This document shows positions 32,838-42,326 of a DNA stretch of 64,000 bases, piece by piece. Origin of the DNA: an uncultured Clostridia bacterium (GTDB taxonomy: Bacteria; Bacillota; Clostridia; Oscillospirales; Acutalibacteraceae); assembly GCA_947598155.1 (NCBI GenBank), contig CANQFC010000002.1:310001-374000 (forward strand). The letters run 5' to 3'. A program made the translations under genes and the position numbers. The notes beneath the pieces were generated by a model. That model was not told where the DNA came from and did no database searches. It was given only the letters and a program-made list of their open reading frames with translations. Positions within the stretch are counted from its first letter, which is position 1; each line of letters starts with the position of its first letter.

Positions 32838-33182
32838 ATGAAAGAAAGACGCGATGTTATCAAATTTTGTCTTGAATTTCCGCACAGTTTTGAGGATTAC
32901 CCATTTGAGGACGTTAATTGGACCGTAATGAGGCGGAAAGATACAAAAAAGGGTTTTGCGTGGATTTTTGAACGTGAAAATAAAATTTGGGTAAACGTTA
33001 AGGCAAACCCGGACTGGGCTGTATTTTGGCGTGATAATTACAAATCGGTTATCCCCGCTTACCATATGAACAAAACGCACTGGAATTCAATTATTTTAGA
33101 CGGTACGGTGCCCGACAGCGAAATTAAACAGATGATTTCCGAAAGCTATGAGCTTTGCGGAAAAAATAAAAAACGCCGATAA
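32838..33182 (+). CDS. MmcQ/YjbR family protein
   Basis: A 114-residue member of the YjbR/MmcQ family with a CyaY-like DNA-binding fold, starting MKERRDVIKFCLEFPHSFED. Family features are the FPxxxEDYPF region, FAWIFERENKIWVNVKANPD and KTHWNSIILDGTVPD. The ATG at 32838 is preceded by GGAGATG 9 bases before; an in-frame TTG at 32823 lies upstream of that site. A stand-alone plus-strand gene divergent from rplS. Role unknown. Confidence 0.85.
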   Translation: MKERRDVIKFCLEFPHSFEDYPFEDVNWTVMRRKDTKKGFAWIFERENKIWVNVKANPDWAVFWRDNYKSVIPAYHMNKTHWNSIILDGTVPDSEIKQMISESYELCGKNKKRR

Positions 33183-33269
33183 AATTCCTATGGGAAAAAT
33201 ACGGGATTTTTAAATTGATGTAATTCTGCTGTAAACCTTTATATACGTTCGGTTAATAATTCGCTTTTT

Positions 33270-33323
33270 CATAGATACCAATTCGTTAAGGCGGGGACAT
33301 CTCTTGCCAAAGTTATATCTATG
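33270..33323 (+). repeat. Dispersed intergenic repeat, copy 5 (with terminal inverted repeats)
   Basis: The core is GGCGGGGACATCTCTTGCCA then AAGTTATAT (33290-33318), the cleanest right half of the family. Perfect 8-bp inverted repeats CATAGATA (33270-33277) and TATCTATG (33316-33323) bound a 54-bp unit, as in a miniature transposable element. It lies between two convergent genes. Confidence 0.65.
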
Positions 33324-33352
33324 TTCTTTACAATTTTGATACAATTAACCTA

Positions 33353-35299
33353 CTAAAAACACTTTATTACGTCCGCGCCCTTTTTAACAAAAGCGACGAA
33401 CTCGTCAATCTCAGCCGATATTTCGCAATACCCGGTACTGTATTCTTTTTTATTTTTCGTTAAAATCCATTCTCCTTCGGGCAGATAAACGCGCTTTTTA
33501 GTCTGTCCCTTTTGCGTAATAGGCGCAAACAGTATATCGTCACCGAACATATACTGCTCTCCGAGAGCGTAACATTCTTCGTCGTCGGGATAGTCAAAGA
33601 ACATCGGGCGCATTACGGGGCAGCCATTTTCCGAGGCAATTTTCATATGCTTTTCGATGTACGGCCTGAGCCTTTCGCGCAGGAACACAAGGTCTTTAAG
33701 TATTTCAAAATTTCGCTCGCCAAAGCTCCAAAGCTCGTTTGGGTCGCCGGACGGCTCTTTAAGCTCGCTTTTTTCGCCGTGACGGTTTCGGTTGCCATGA
33801 AGCCTCATAACGGGAGAAAATACTCCGTACTGAAACCACCTAACAATAAGCTCTCTAAATTCTTCGCTTTGCGTATCCGCTCCGTAAAATCCGCCGATGT
33901 CGGTATTCCACCACGGAATGCCGCAAACGGACATATTAAGCCCTGCTTTAACCTGTTCCGACAGACTTTCAAAGGTAGAAAAAATATCGCCGCTCCAAAC
34001 AAGCGCTCCGAATTTTTGGCTGCCTGTGTAAGCGCATCTGATAAGCGTTACAGAGTCTTCAACGCCCATTTTGCGAAAACCGTCATACGCCATTTTTGCA
34101 TAATAATACGGATAAAGCAGCGCTACTTCATCACCTCTGCCTCTGTACCAAATGAGATTGTCAAAATCTTCGGGGTGAATTTCCGGCTCGGCCTCGTCAA
34201 ACCAGAGGGCGTCAACGCCTTTGTCAAGATAATTTTCTTTTAATTTGCTCCACACATATTCGCGCGTGGCGGGATTTGTGACGTCAATTTCACACTGCCA
34301 GCCGTAAAAGCTGAAAACTCTGTCCGCGCCTTTTGCCGTGCGCATTAGCATATTGCTGTCACGCATAAAATTAAAGTTTTCGCTTGCGCCGTTTATTGTA
34401 GGCCACATTGAAACCGCAAGCTTTGTACCCATACTGTGAAGCTCGTCCGTCATAGCCTTAACGTCGGGCCAATATTCAGGGTCAAATTTATAGTCGCCCT
34501 GCTCGGTCCAATGAAAATAATCGGCAACTATTACAGAAAGAGGAATCCCCTCTTTTTTATATCTTCTCGCCACTGAAAGCAGTTCCGCCTGCGTTTCATA
34601 GCGAAGTCTGCTTTGCCAAAGCCCCGTTGCCCAGTAAGGCATAACCGGAGCGTGCCCTGTTAAATCCGCAAGCGCCCGCGACGTCTGCTTAGGATTACCG
34701 TCAATTACAACGTAATCTATTTTCCGTGTTGTAACGGCGCTCCAGCGTGTTCTGTTGTTTGAAAGCTCCACGTTTCCGATAGCGGGATTATTCCACAAAA
34801 AGCCGTAGCCGAGTGATGAATATACAAAAGGAACAGTGCACTTTGTGTTTACGTTTCTTATGTCAAAAGAACAGCCTTTTAAGTCAAATTTGCCGGTCGG
34901 CTCGTGCCCGAGTCCGTAAAAACGCTCTCTGTCATTAGCTTTAAACGTTACCCGCGCAGACCAAACGCCGCCTGACTTGCATTCGTAATGGCGGTATCCG
35001 CCGTTAAACGCAAGCTCGGGCTTTTCCTCTAAAATCACCTTTTCTCCGCTGTAAAATATAATTTTTCCGCTTTTTTCAAGCCTTGCCGTAAGCGTGCCCG
35101 ATTTTATCGTAACAAAGTCTTTGCCATCAGTTATACGCGCATCCGCATTCTGCGGCATAAGCGTGAAATTTTCTTCATACACTCTGCCCTCGGGAAAAGA
35201 TTCAAAGCGTATTGAATTTTCATAACATGCAGTAAGCCGCACTGTTTCGCCCTGTCTTGAAAAAATGACTTGATTGTTTTTTATTACGGTATTGTACAT
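33353..35299 (-). CDS. Glycoside hydrolase family 31 (alpha-xylosidase/alpha-glucosidase type)
   Basis: A 648-residue GH31 enzyme. The N-terminal beta-sandwich leads to the TIM barrel with nucleophile Asp in ALWFDEAEPEIH and acid/base Asp in VWSGDIFSTFESL, then C-terminal beta domains. The WFDEAEPE form resembles alpha-xylosidase-like GH31 members rather than sucrase-isomaltase types, but substrate cannot be read safely. No signal peptide, so it is cytoplasmic. It follows the GH29 gene by 22 bases and probably shares its transcript. Confidence 0.88.
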   Translation of the reverse strand: MYNTVIKNNQVIFSRQGETVRLTACYENSIRFESFPEGRVYEENFTLMPQNADARITDGKDFVTIKSGTLTARLEKSGKIIFYSGEKVILEEKPELAFNGGYRHYECKSGGVWSARVTFKANDRERFYGLGHEPTGKFDLKGCSFDIRNVNTKCTVPFVYSSLGYGFLWNNPAIGNVELSNNRTRWSAVTTRKIDYVVIDGNPKQTSRALADLTGHAPVMPYWATGLWQSRLRYETQAELLSVARRYKKEGIPLSVIVADYFHWTEQGDYKFDPEYWPDVKAMTDELHSMGTKLAVSMWPTINGASENFNFMRDSNMLMRTAKGADRVFSFYGWQCEIDVTNPATREYVWSKLKENYLDKGVDALWFDEAEPEIHPEDFDNLIWYRGRGDEVALLYPYYYAKMAYDGFRKMGVEDSVTLIRCAYTGSQKFGALVWSGDIFSTFESLSEQVKAGLNMSVCGIPWWNTDIGGFYGADTQSEEFRELIVRWFQYGVFSPVMRLHGNRNRHGEKSELKEPSGDPNELWSFGERNFEILKDLVFLRERLRPYIEKHMKIASENGCPVMRPMFFDYPDDEECYALGEQYMFGDDILFAPITQKGQTKKRVYLPEGEWILTKNKKEYSTGYCEISAEIDEFVAFVKKGADVIKCF

Positions 35300-35321
35300 A
35301 TTCTCACCTTAAATATCGGGG

Positions 35322-36798
35322 TCAATCAATCTCAATTTTAAAACAAATCGGATTGTCGCTTGTAAAATTTTTGTTCGATTTAATTATGAGTCCAGCATCA
35401 TTTCTTTCAAACCGAAGATTTTCCCCCGTTGAAAGAAGAGTTACGCTCCTTATTAAAAAATCGTGCTTATCATACTTTTTCATAGTCTTGACAACCGCGT
35501 CTTTGCCGTCAGGGCGCATTTGGAAAGCGTAGACCGCTCCGCGCTTATATGTAAATCTGAAGTCTTTTTCGGTAAAAGGCTTTTCATTTCCGTCTTTAAA
35601 AAAGCCTTCTTCGTTATTTACGCCGCCCTCGCCGAATCGTTTCCAAAAAGTTGTGCCGTAAATGCCCTCTCCGTTGAGTTTCAGCCATTTACCCATTTCT
35701 CTCAGAACCGATGTTTCTTCGTCCGTTATTGTGCCGTCGGGCTTTGGACCGATATTTAACAACAGCATACCGTTTTTGCTGACTATATCGATTAAATCGC
35801 AAATAATTTGCCTTGAATTTTTATATTCGTTATCCTTTCGGTAGCCCCAAGAACATTTTCCGATTGCAGTGTCCGTCTGCCAAGGCACAGGCGAAATATC
35901 CGTCAGCGCTCCGCGCTCAACGTCAAACGTGGCAACGGTAGGCGGAAAAGCCTCATGTTTATAATTTATTGTTACCTCCGAGCCCCACTCCAGCGCTCTG
36001 TTATAATAATAGGCACAAAGTTTTTTCAAATAAGGCTTAAACGAATGGTTGTGAATCCACCAGTCAAAATATAAAATTTTAGGCTGATACCTGTCAATAA
36101 TCTCACAAGTCCGCACAAGCCAATCCTCGAGCCACTCCTCGCTTGCGCCTTGAGAATACGTATCGGCAGTGGTTATATGAATATTATTGCTGTCAAATTC
36201 CGGACAGTAAACGGCAGGCCCGTAAAAGTCTGCGTATTTTTCGTCGTTTACGTCGCTGTCAAAAGTTCTGCCCATATTCATAAAGAAATAATGCTCGGCG
36301 CGGTGAGAGGAAGCGCAAAACGTCAGTCCCTTTTTTTCGCAAGCCGATTTTATTTCGCCGGCCACATCGCGGCAGGGCCCCATATTTTTGGCATTCCAGC
36401 GGTTAAAGCTTGTATCGTACATGGCAAATCCGTCATGGTGCTCGCAAACGGGCATAACGAATTTAGCGCCGCTTTCTTTAAATAACTCCGCCCATTCGTC
36501 GGCGTTAAACTTTTCTGCTTTAAACATCGGTATAAAATCTTTATATCCGAATATATTTTGATTGCCGTAATTCTTAATATGGTATTCAAATTCACGGCAG
36601 TTTTTGTCATACATTGCCCGTGAATACCACTCACTGCCAAACGCGGGCACGCTGTAAATACCCCAGTGGATAAAAATTCCCAGCTTGTCACGGTAATACC
36701 ATTCGGGCGTTTTGTGATTTGACAGCGACTCCCAATCGTCTTTATACTTTCCGTTTGCGATAACCGAATCTATTTCATTAAGATATTGCTCTTTGTTC
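35322..36798 (-). CDS. Glycoside hydrolase family 29 alpha-L-fucosidase
   Basis: A 492-residue GH29 enzyme without signal peptide. Family features are LGIFIHWGIYSVPAFGSEWY near residues 40-60, CEHHDGFAMYDTSFNRWN (substrate-binding His pair) and the nucleophile Asp in KILYFDWWIHN. It removes alpha-linked fucose from imported glycans. The start is TTG with GGGAGTG 7-8 bases before, only 6 bases after the TIGR03936 gene, so it is cotranscribed with the radical-SAM genes. GH31 follows. Confidence 0.9.
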
Positions 36799-36806
36799 AA
36801 GACATT

Positions 36807-37490
36807 TCACTCCCACTCAAGCATTTCCGCCGTATAAGATTTAAGCTTAATTATTGACGCGCGGTCGGCGTCAATACCGCTCCCCTCGGCAATTTTGTTT
36901 ATAACAAGCGAGGGGTTTATATTATTCTGAGCTCCCGAAGACAAAGTAATATTCAGAACGGTATTTCCGTTTTCGGAGGCTATGATGTACCTCAAAATTT
37001 TGTCCTTTATGTCAACTTCCTTTTCAACCTTTTTTCTGCCCTGCTTTACTTTTTTTACAACCGTTATTTCACTGCCTGAAAGAATATCATTCATATAAAG
37101 AGATAAATTTTTCTCGGCGCAGTTAAATATTATTTTGTAGTCAGCCCAGGCAATCTCCTGCGGGGAAAAGCGAGGAGCAGATATTTTGGAAATATGAATA
37201 TCGGGCGGTAAGGCGTTGTCAAGACGGACTGCCAGTTCCTCCAAATCCTCATCCTGCATAAGTCTTATATCAACTGTTTCGCAGTAGCTTTCAACACCTA
37301 AGGAGAGGGGCATAGCGAAAGTTAAAAAGGCATGCGGGTTATACCCCTCAGTAAACCAAATCGGAATTTTAGCGCGCTTTATTGCCCTGGTGAAGAGATG
37401 AACCGTGTCAAGATGCGATATATACTTTGCCATTCCTGTCTTTTCGTAGAAAACGCGGACCTCTGAGCGCCACTTATTTGGTTCGGGCAT
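36807..37490 (-). CDS. TIGR03936 family protein (DUF2344), radical-SAM associated
   Basis: A 227-residue protein of the DUF2344/TIGR03936 family, RVFYEKTGMAKYISHLDTVH, with NPHAFLTFAMPLSLGVES. It is nearly always encoded directly after a TIGR03960 radical-SAM protein, as here, with a 17-base overlap. The pair often precedes rng and rplU in Clostridia; here two glycosidase genes come next instead. Function unknown, suspected in RNA or ribosome modification. Confidence 0.9.
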   Translation of the reverse strand: MPEPNKWRSEVRVFYEKTGMAKYISHLDTVHLFTRAIKRAKIPIWFTEGYNPHAFLTFAMPLSLGVESYCETVDIRLMQDEDLEELAVRLDNALPPDIHISKISAPRFSPQEIAWADYKIIFNCAEKNLSLYMNDILSGSEITVVKKVKQGRKKVEKEVDIKDKILRYIIASENGNTVLNITLSSGAQNNINPSLVINKIAEGSGIDADRASIIKLKSYTAEMLEWE

Positions 37491-39321
37491 CGCACTTACC
37501 TCCGTTCAGCTTATTTGCGCCGCAAGCGGAACATTTTACCCTGCAATTAGGCGTTGTCTCGCTCTTATGAGCTTTTTTATTTTCTTCAATAAGAAAATCC
37601 TTACGGATTCCGTAATCCATAACGTCCCACGGGAAAATCTCGTCATAGTTTCTTATTCTGTTTGCGTAAAATTCAGGCGTTAAGCCGCATTCGTCAAACG
37701 CCTCAAGCCAATTTTCAAAGTTGAAAAATTCGTCCCAGCTGTCAAACTTTGACCCCTTTTGCCACGCTTTGTATATTACTTTGCCGAGACGTCTGTCGCC
37801 CCTTGCAAGAACGCCCTCAAGTACGCTCGTTTTGGATTCGTGATAGCTGACCGAAATTTTACGGCTGTGAACGGAAGACAGCAGATGTTTTTGCTTTTCT
37901 GTAAGACTTTCGGGAGTGTCCTGCGGTTCCCATTGAAACGGTGTGAACGGCTTGGGAACAAACGAAGCGCAGCTAACCGATACCGAGGGAGTTTTGCCCT
38001 TTTGCCTTTCGGGGTTCTGATAGTAAATATCAAGCACCTTTTGGGATAAATCGGCAATGCCCTTTATGTCGTCCATAGTCTCAGTCGGAAGACCCATCAT
38101 AAAATAAAGCTTAATTGAGCTCCACCCGCCCGACCAAGCCATTGAGGCGGTGCGGATAACGTCCTCCTCGGTAACATTTTTATTTATAGCGTCCCTGAGC
38201 CTCTGCGTGCCGGCCTCGGGCGCAAAAGTCAATCCGCTTCTGCGGATTTTTTTCAGTTCGTTCAAAAGCTCGTCCGAAAAATTGTCAACACGAAGCGACG
38301 GCAGGGCTACATTGATTTTTTCTGGCAACGCCCACTTAAAGAGCTTTTGGATAAGAGTTTCTATCTGCGAATAATCGCTTGTAGAAAGCGAACAGAGCGA
38401 CACCTCTTCATAGCCTGTCGCGTCGCTGATTAAATGGCATTGTCTGTCGATAGTATCGGCGCTTTTTTCCCTTATAGGACGGTAAATAAACCCTGCCTGG
38501 CAAAATCTGCACCCTCTTATACAGCCCCTGAAGACTTCGCCGATTGTTCTGTCCTGCACGGTTTCAATAAACGGAACGACGAATTTTTCGGGATAATGAG
38601 CGTTGTTTAAATCCGATACAATTCTCTTTTTAACGGTTTTCGGCGCAGTTTCAAGGTTTTTGTACTCTTTTACCGTACCGTCGCCGTTATATTGCACATC
38701 ATAAAATTCAGGAATGTAAACGCCGTCGATTTTCGCTGCTTGGCGTAAAAAATCAAGCCTTGACGAGCCTTTTTCTTTATGTTCAATCAAAAGGTCGATA
38801 AGCTCGTTAGTGACCTCTTCCCCCTCGCCGGGGAGAACAATATCAATAAAATCGGTTATAGGCTCCGCGTTGCAAACACACGGCCCCCCTGCAACGACAA
38901 TCGGCGTGAGGGACTTCCTGTCTTTTTTCAGAACGGGAACCGAACCGAGGTCAAGCATATTAAGCACATTAGTATAGCTCAGCTCATACTGCATTGTAAA
39001 TCCGATAAGGTCAAAGTCGCAAAGAGGGTCTCCGCTTTCAAGCCCATAAAGTTTAACGCCGTTTTCACGCATAAGCTTTTCCATATCGTTCCACGGTGCG
39101 AACACTCTTTCGCACCAAGCGTCATCCCGCGCGTTTACAAGGCTGTAAAGAATTTTAAGCCCCAAATGCGACATACCTATTTCATAGCTGTCGGGAAAAC
39201 AAAACGCATACCTTAGCTTTACACTGTTTTTATCTTTTACTACCGAATTGAGCTCTCCGCCCGTGTAACGCGCGGGTTTCTGAACTTTATTGAGCAACGG
39301 TTCGACTTCCTTTTTTACCAT
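37474..39321 (-). CDS. TIGR03960 family B12-binding-domain radical-SAM protein
   Basis: A 615-residue radical-SAM protein with an N-terminal cobalamin-binding-like region (SYEIGMSHLGLKILYSLVN) and the SAM motif CIRGCRFCQAGF at about residues 285-300, followed by a C-terminal domain ending with a Cys cluster (CRVKCSACGANK). Reaction unknown. The start is taken as ATG at 39319-39321 because the upstream in-frame GTG lies inside the ribosome site GTGAGG. It partners with the overlapping TIGR03936 gene. Confidence 0.92.
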   Translation of the reverse strand: MVKKEVEPLLNKVQKPARYTGGELNSVVKDKNSVKLRYAFCFPDSYEIGMSHLGLKILYSLVNARDDAWCERVFAPWNDMEKLMRENGVKLYGLESGDPLCDFDLIGFTMQYELSYTNVLNMLDLGSVPVLKKDRKSLTPIVVAGGPCVCNAEPITDFIDIVLPGEGEEVTNELIDLLIEHKEKGSSRLDFLRQAAKIDGVYIPEFYDVQYNGDGTVKEYKNLETAPKTVKKRIVSDLNNAHYPEKFVVPFIETVQDRTIGEVFRGCIRGCRFCQAGFIYRPIREKSADTIDRQCHLISDATGYEEVSLCSLSTSDYSQIETLIQKLFKWALPEKINVALPSLRVDNFSDELLNELKKIRRSGLTFAPEAGTQRLRDAINKNVTEEDVIRTASMAWSGGWSSIKLYFMMGLPTETMDDIKGIADLSQKVLDIYYQNPERQKGKTPSVSVSCASFVPKPFTPFQWEPQDTPESLTEKQKHLLSSVHSRKISVSYHESKTSVLEGVLARGDRRLGKVIYKAWQKGSKFDSWDEFFNFENWLEAFDECGLTPEFYANRIRNYDEIFPWDVMDYGIRKDFLIEENKKAHKSETTPNCRVKCSACGANKLNGGKCDARTK

Positions 39322-39375
39322 AAACAACCTCACAAGTAAATATTGTGTTTATTATACTGCATATTTTAATGTTTT

Positions 39376-39978
39376 TCAACATTCCTCTTTTGAAAACATC
39401 GTCAATGTCAGCATTAAAGCGATAATCAACATTGTAAAGTTGCGGCGGGTCAAATAAAAAATATACGCGCCGTACGAAAGCATAAGCAAAATAAACACTG
39501 CCGACAGCACAGAAAGAGATTTTTCCGCAAACTTATATGAAACGAAATGCGATATGGAATAATAGAACGCTTTTCCGCCGTCAAGCCCTTTAACAGGCAG
39601 AAGATTGAATATCATAAGTATAAGGTTTACGGACGCCGCGTTGAAAAGCTTTACATTCCCGTTTTCCGAATAAAGAAGAATTAAAAAAAGGAACAAAACT
39701 AAATTCACAAACGGGCCTGCAAGCGCAATGATTATTTCTTTTTTCAGGCTTACAAATGTTTCACGCGTCCTTATTATGTTGATTCCCGTAAGTTCAAACG
39801 AAACGCTTTGAGGGGCGTTTCCGAAGGCGGTCATTGCGGCAATATGCCCTATTTCGTGTAATGATGAGAATAAAACGGCGTAAATAACATTTTCTGTCCG
39901 CAGTGAAAGCATAAAAGTAATCAGCGCTAAAAACTGCCAAGATATTTTGACGGGAATTTTTCCGATTTTAAAGCTCAT
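39376..39978 (-). CDS. M50 site-2 protease, SpoIVFB-like
   Basis: An intramembrane zinc metalloprotease of about 200 residues with the zinc motif HEIGH in SSLHEIGHIAAM and the third ligand motif NLLPVKGLDGGKAF. Around six hydrophobic segments are present. The start MSFKIGKIPVKISW overlaps the stop of the preceding short membrane protein gene by 11 bases; an alternative start 66 bases upstream would add 22 basic residues. Position beside TIGR03960 is where SpoIVFB lies in Clostridia, so processing of pro-sigma K at sporulation is possible, but the partner lacks its LytM domain. Confidence 0.82.
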   Translation of the reverse strand: MSFKIGKIPVKISWQFLALITFMLSLRTENVIYAVLFSSLHEIGHIAAMTAFGNAPQSVSFELTGINIIRTRETFVSLKKEIIIALAGPFVNLVLFLFLILLYSENGNVKLFNAASVNLILMIFNLLPVKGLDGGKAFYYSISHFVSYKFAEKSLSVLSAVFILLMLSYGAYIFYLTRRNFTMLIIALMLTLTMFSKEEC

Positions 39979-40303
39979 ATAAAGAAATATCGGGAGAAGA
40001 TGTTTCATCCTCTCCCTGATTTTGCGCGCCGTTTGAAGGCGCAAATGTTTCTTTAGCGGCGTTTTTCAACGTACCGAACATCTCGGTAACCGCCATATCG
40101 TTCTTTTTTATTTCACTGTAAAAATCGCTTATATTTTTTGAAACCGAACCGCCCGTTCTGCTTATAAAGAACAATATCAGGATTATAACCGCTCCGCAAA
40201 TAAGCTGAAGTGTCAACAGCTTTGTTCTGAGCGGAGTTTCGCTCTGCCTTTTATTACGCTTTCTTTTTGGAGTTTCCGTTCTTATTACGTTTTCTTCGTT
40301 CAT
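39968..40303 (-). CDS. Short single-pass membrane protein, possible SpoIVFA remnant or equivalent
   Basis: A 111-residue protein: basic N-terminus (ETPKRKRNKRQSE), one membrane segment at about residues 29-47 (LLTLQLICGAVIILILFF), then a short coiled or disordered extracytoplasmic part that ends QGEDETSSPDISLYEL. The position and N-terminal half match SpoIVFA-type proteins, which normally carry a LytM/M23 domain that is missing here. The ribosome site AGGTGA precedes the ATG. It overlaps the protease gene, which suggests that the products interact. Confidence 0.65.
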   Translation of the reverse strand: MNEENVIRTETPKRKRNKRQSETPLRTKLLTLQLICGAVIILILFFISRTGGSVSKNISDFYSEIKKNDMAVTEMFGTLKNAAKETFAPSNGAQNQGEDETSSPDISLYEL

Positions 40304-40390
40304 ATTAAAATCACCTGTTAGATAATATGAACTAAATCAAAAATTAAGAACTTTTAAAGCTGTTTTGAACGGTTAAATATATTTTCGCGT

Positions 40391-42322
40391 TTACTGTTCT
40401 GTTTCGCCGTGCGTATCCGCTTTTGATTCGGCGTTTGCCTCTTCAAAAACCTTTTCATCTGCATTTTCCGAATCTTCGGGCAAAACGCCGTTTTCCATAA
40501 GGCCGTTAAATTGCTTTTCGTTGATTTTTTCCAGCTTTACAAGCGTTTCGGCAACAAGATGCAGCTTATCAATATGCTCATTCAAAATCTTTTCGGTGCG
40601 GTTGTACGCATTTGAAATTATCTTTTCAACCTCTTCGTCGATAGCCGACGCAATCGTTTCGGAGTAATTGCGGACATGGTTATAATCTTTACCTATAAAG
40701 ACCTCGTCATTGCCGCTGCCGAATGAAATAGGCCCAAGCTTTTCGCTCATACCGTATTTGGTTACCATACTTCTCGCAAGCTCGGACGCGCGCTGAATGT
40801 CGTTGGAGGCGCCCGTTGAAATATCGTTAAATATTATTTTTTCGGCGACTCTGCCTCCGAGAAGGCCGACAATATCGTCAAGCATTCTTGATTTCATAAG
40901 GTGCATTTCGTCCTTTTCCGGCTGGTACATAGTAAATCCGCCGGCCATACCTCGCGGTATAATGGAAATGTGAGTAACAGGGTCGCGGTTCTCAAGGTAA
41001 TACGAAGAAACAGCGTGGCCTGCCTCGTGATACGCCGTAATTTTTTTGTCCCTTTCGGTTATTTGCTTTGATTTTTTCTCACTGCCGACTACTACCTTTA
41101 TCGCGGCCTCTTCAATTTCAGCCATAGTGATAGCCAAAAGCTTGCGCTTAGCGGCAAGCAGAGCCGCCTCATTAAGCAGATTTTCAAGGTCGGCGCCCGT
41201 AAATCCGACTGTTTCAGCGGCAATAGCGCGAAGATTAACGTCGGGTGCCAAAGGCTTGTTTTTTGCGTGAACTTTGAGTATTTCTTCCCTGCCCTTAATA
41301 TCAGGATAGCCGACCGTTACCTGCCGGTCAAAACGCCCTGGTCTTAAAAGAGCCGGGTCAAGGATGTCCGGTCGGTTGGTTGCCGCTATAACGATAACGC
41401 CTGAATTTACTCCGAATCCGTCCATTTCAACAAGGAGCTGGTTAAGAGTCTGCTCGCGCTCGTCGTGGCCGCCGCCCATACCTGCGCCTCTGTGCCTGCC
41501 GACCGCATCGATTTCATCAATAAATATGATGGCCGGAGAATGTTTTTTTGCCTCGTTAAAAAGGTCGCGCACACGGGAAGCGCCGACGCCGACATACATC
41601 TCAACGAAATCCGAACCCGAAATTGAGAAGAATGGAGCGTCCGCCTCGCCTGCCACTGCCTTTGCGAGCAACGTTTTACCTGTACCGGGAGGGCCGACAA
41701 GCAAAACACCCTTTGGTATTCTTGCGCCGAGTTTATTGAAATCGGCAGGATTTTTCAAAAATTCAACAATTTCCTTTAATTCTTCCTTTTCCTCATCGGC
41801 GCCCGCGACCATATCAAATGTGACCTTATTTTTTTCGTCATCGCCGCGTTTTACACGGGCTTTACCGAAGCTTATGGCTCTGTTTTCCTCATTGTTAACT
41901 GTATTGTTCATCTTTTTAAGCATTACTGCCATAAAGATAAGAACGGCTCCCGAAAGAAGGGCCAGCGGCAAAATACTTGCCCACCAAGAGTTTGACGAGC
42001 CCGCTTTATAGTTCATCTCAATTTTTGAATCGGGATGCTCAATATTATATTTGTGAACCGATTCGTGAATATCCGAAAGGAAAAGATTTACATTAGGAAC
42101 GGTATATTTTTTAGCCTCTTTTTCGCCGTTTAGCTTGTATATAAGAGAACCGCTTGAAAGGTTAAGCTCATACTCCGTAACCTGACCTTTGTCAAAATAT
42201 TCAACGACCTGATAATACTTAACATCCTTTGTATTATTGCCGTAATAGAAATACATTACCGCAATAAAGCACAGAGGAATTACAATATATGGTATAAGTA
42301 TTTTCCAATTTTTCTGTTTCAA
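40391..42322 (-). CDS. ftsH: ATP-dependent zinc metalloprotease FtsH
   Basis: A membrane-anchored AAA+ protease that degrades damaged or unassembled membrane proteins. Two membrane segments (about 8-25 and 113-133) flank an extracytoplasmic domain; the AAA module has GPPGTGKT near 205-212, [14 protein letters not shown] and the SRH region [18 protein letters not shown]; the protease motif is HEAGH. Length 643 with an acidic tail. It is the last gene of the block rnjA-gdpP-rplI-dnaB-tilS-hpt-ftsH, and starts 4 bases after hpt. Confidence 0.97.
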   Translation of the reverse strand: MKQKNWKILIPYIVIPLCFIAVMYFYYGNNTKDVKYYQVVEYFDKGQVTEYELNLSSGSLIYKLNGEKEAKKYTVPNVNLFLSDIHESVHKYNIEHPDSKIEMNYKAGSSNSWWASILPLALLSGAVLIFMAVMLKKMNNTVNNEENRAISFGKARVKRGDDEKNKVTFDMVAGADEEKEELKEIVEFLKNPADFNKLGARIPKGVLLVGPPGTGKTLLAKAVAGEADAPFFSISGSDFVEMYVGVGASRVRDLFNEAKKHSPAIIFIDEIDAVGRHRGAGMGGGHDEREQTLNQLLVEMDGFGVNSGVIVIAATNRPDILDPALLRPGRFDRQVTVGYPDIKGREEILKVHAKNKPLAPDVNLRAIAAETVGFTGADLENLLNEAALLAAKRKLLAITMAEIEEAAIKVVVGSEKKSKQITERDKKITAYHEAGHAVSSYYLENRDPVTHISIIPRGMAGGFTMYQPEKDEMHLMKSRMLDDIVGLLGGRVAEKIIFNDISTGASNDIQRASELARSMVTKYGMSEKLGPISFGSGNDEVFIGKDYNHVRNYSETIASAIDEEVEKIISNAYNRTEKILNEHIDKLHLVAETLVKLEKINEKQFNGLMENGVLPEDSENADEKVFEEANAESKADTHGETEQ

Positions 42323-42326
42323 TAGT

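Noticed and set aside
33512-34243. 243-codon open frame on the plus strand
   Set aside because: Antisense to the GH31 catalytic barrel; low-complexity basic translation, no ribosome site.
41364-42011. 215-codon open frame on the plus strand
   Set aside because: Antisense to the FtsH AAA domain; Ser/Pro-rich translation typical of a shadow frame.
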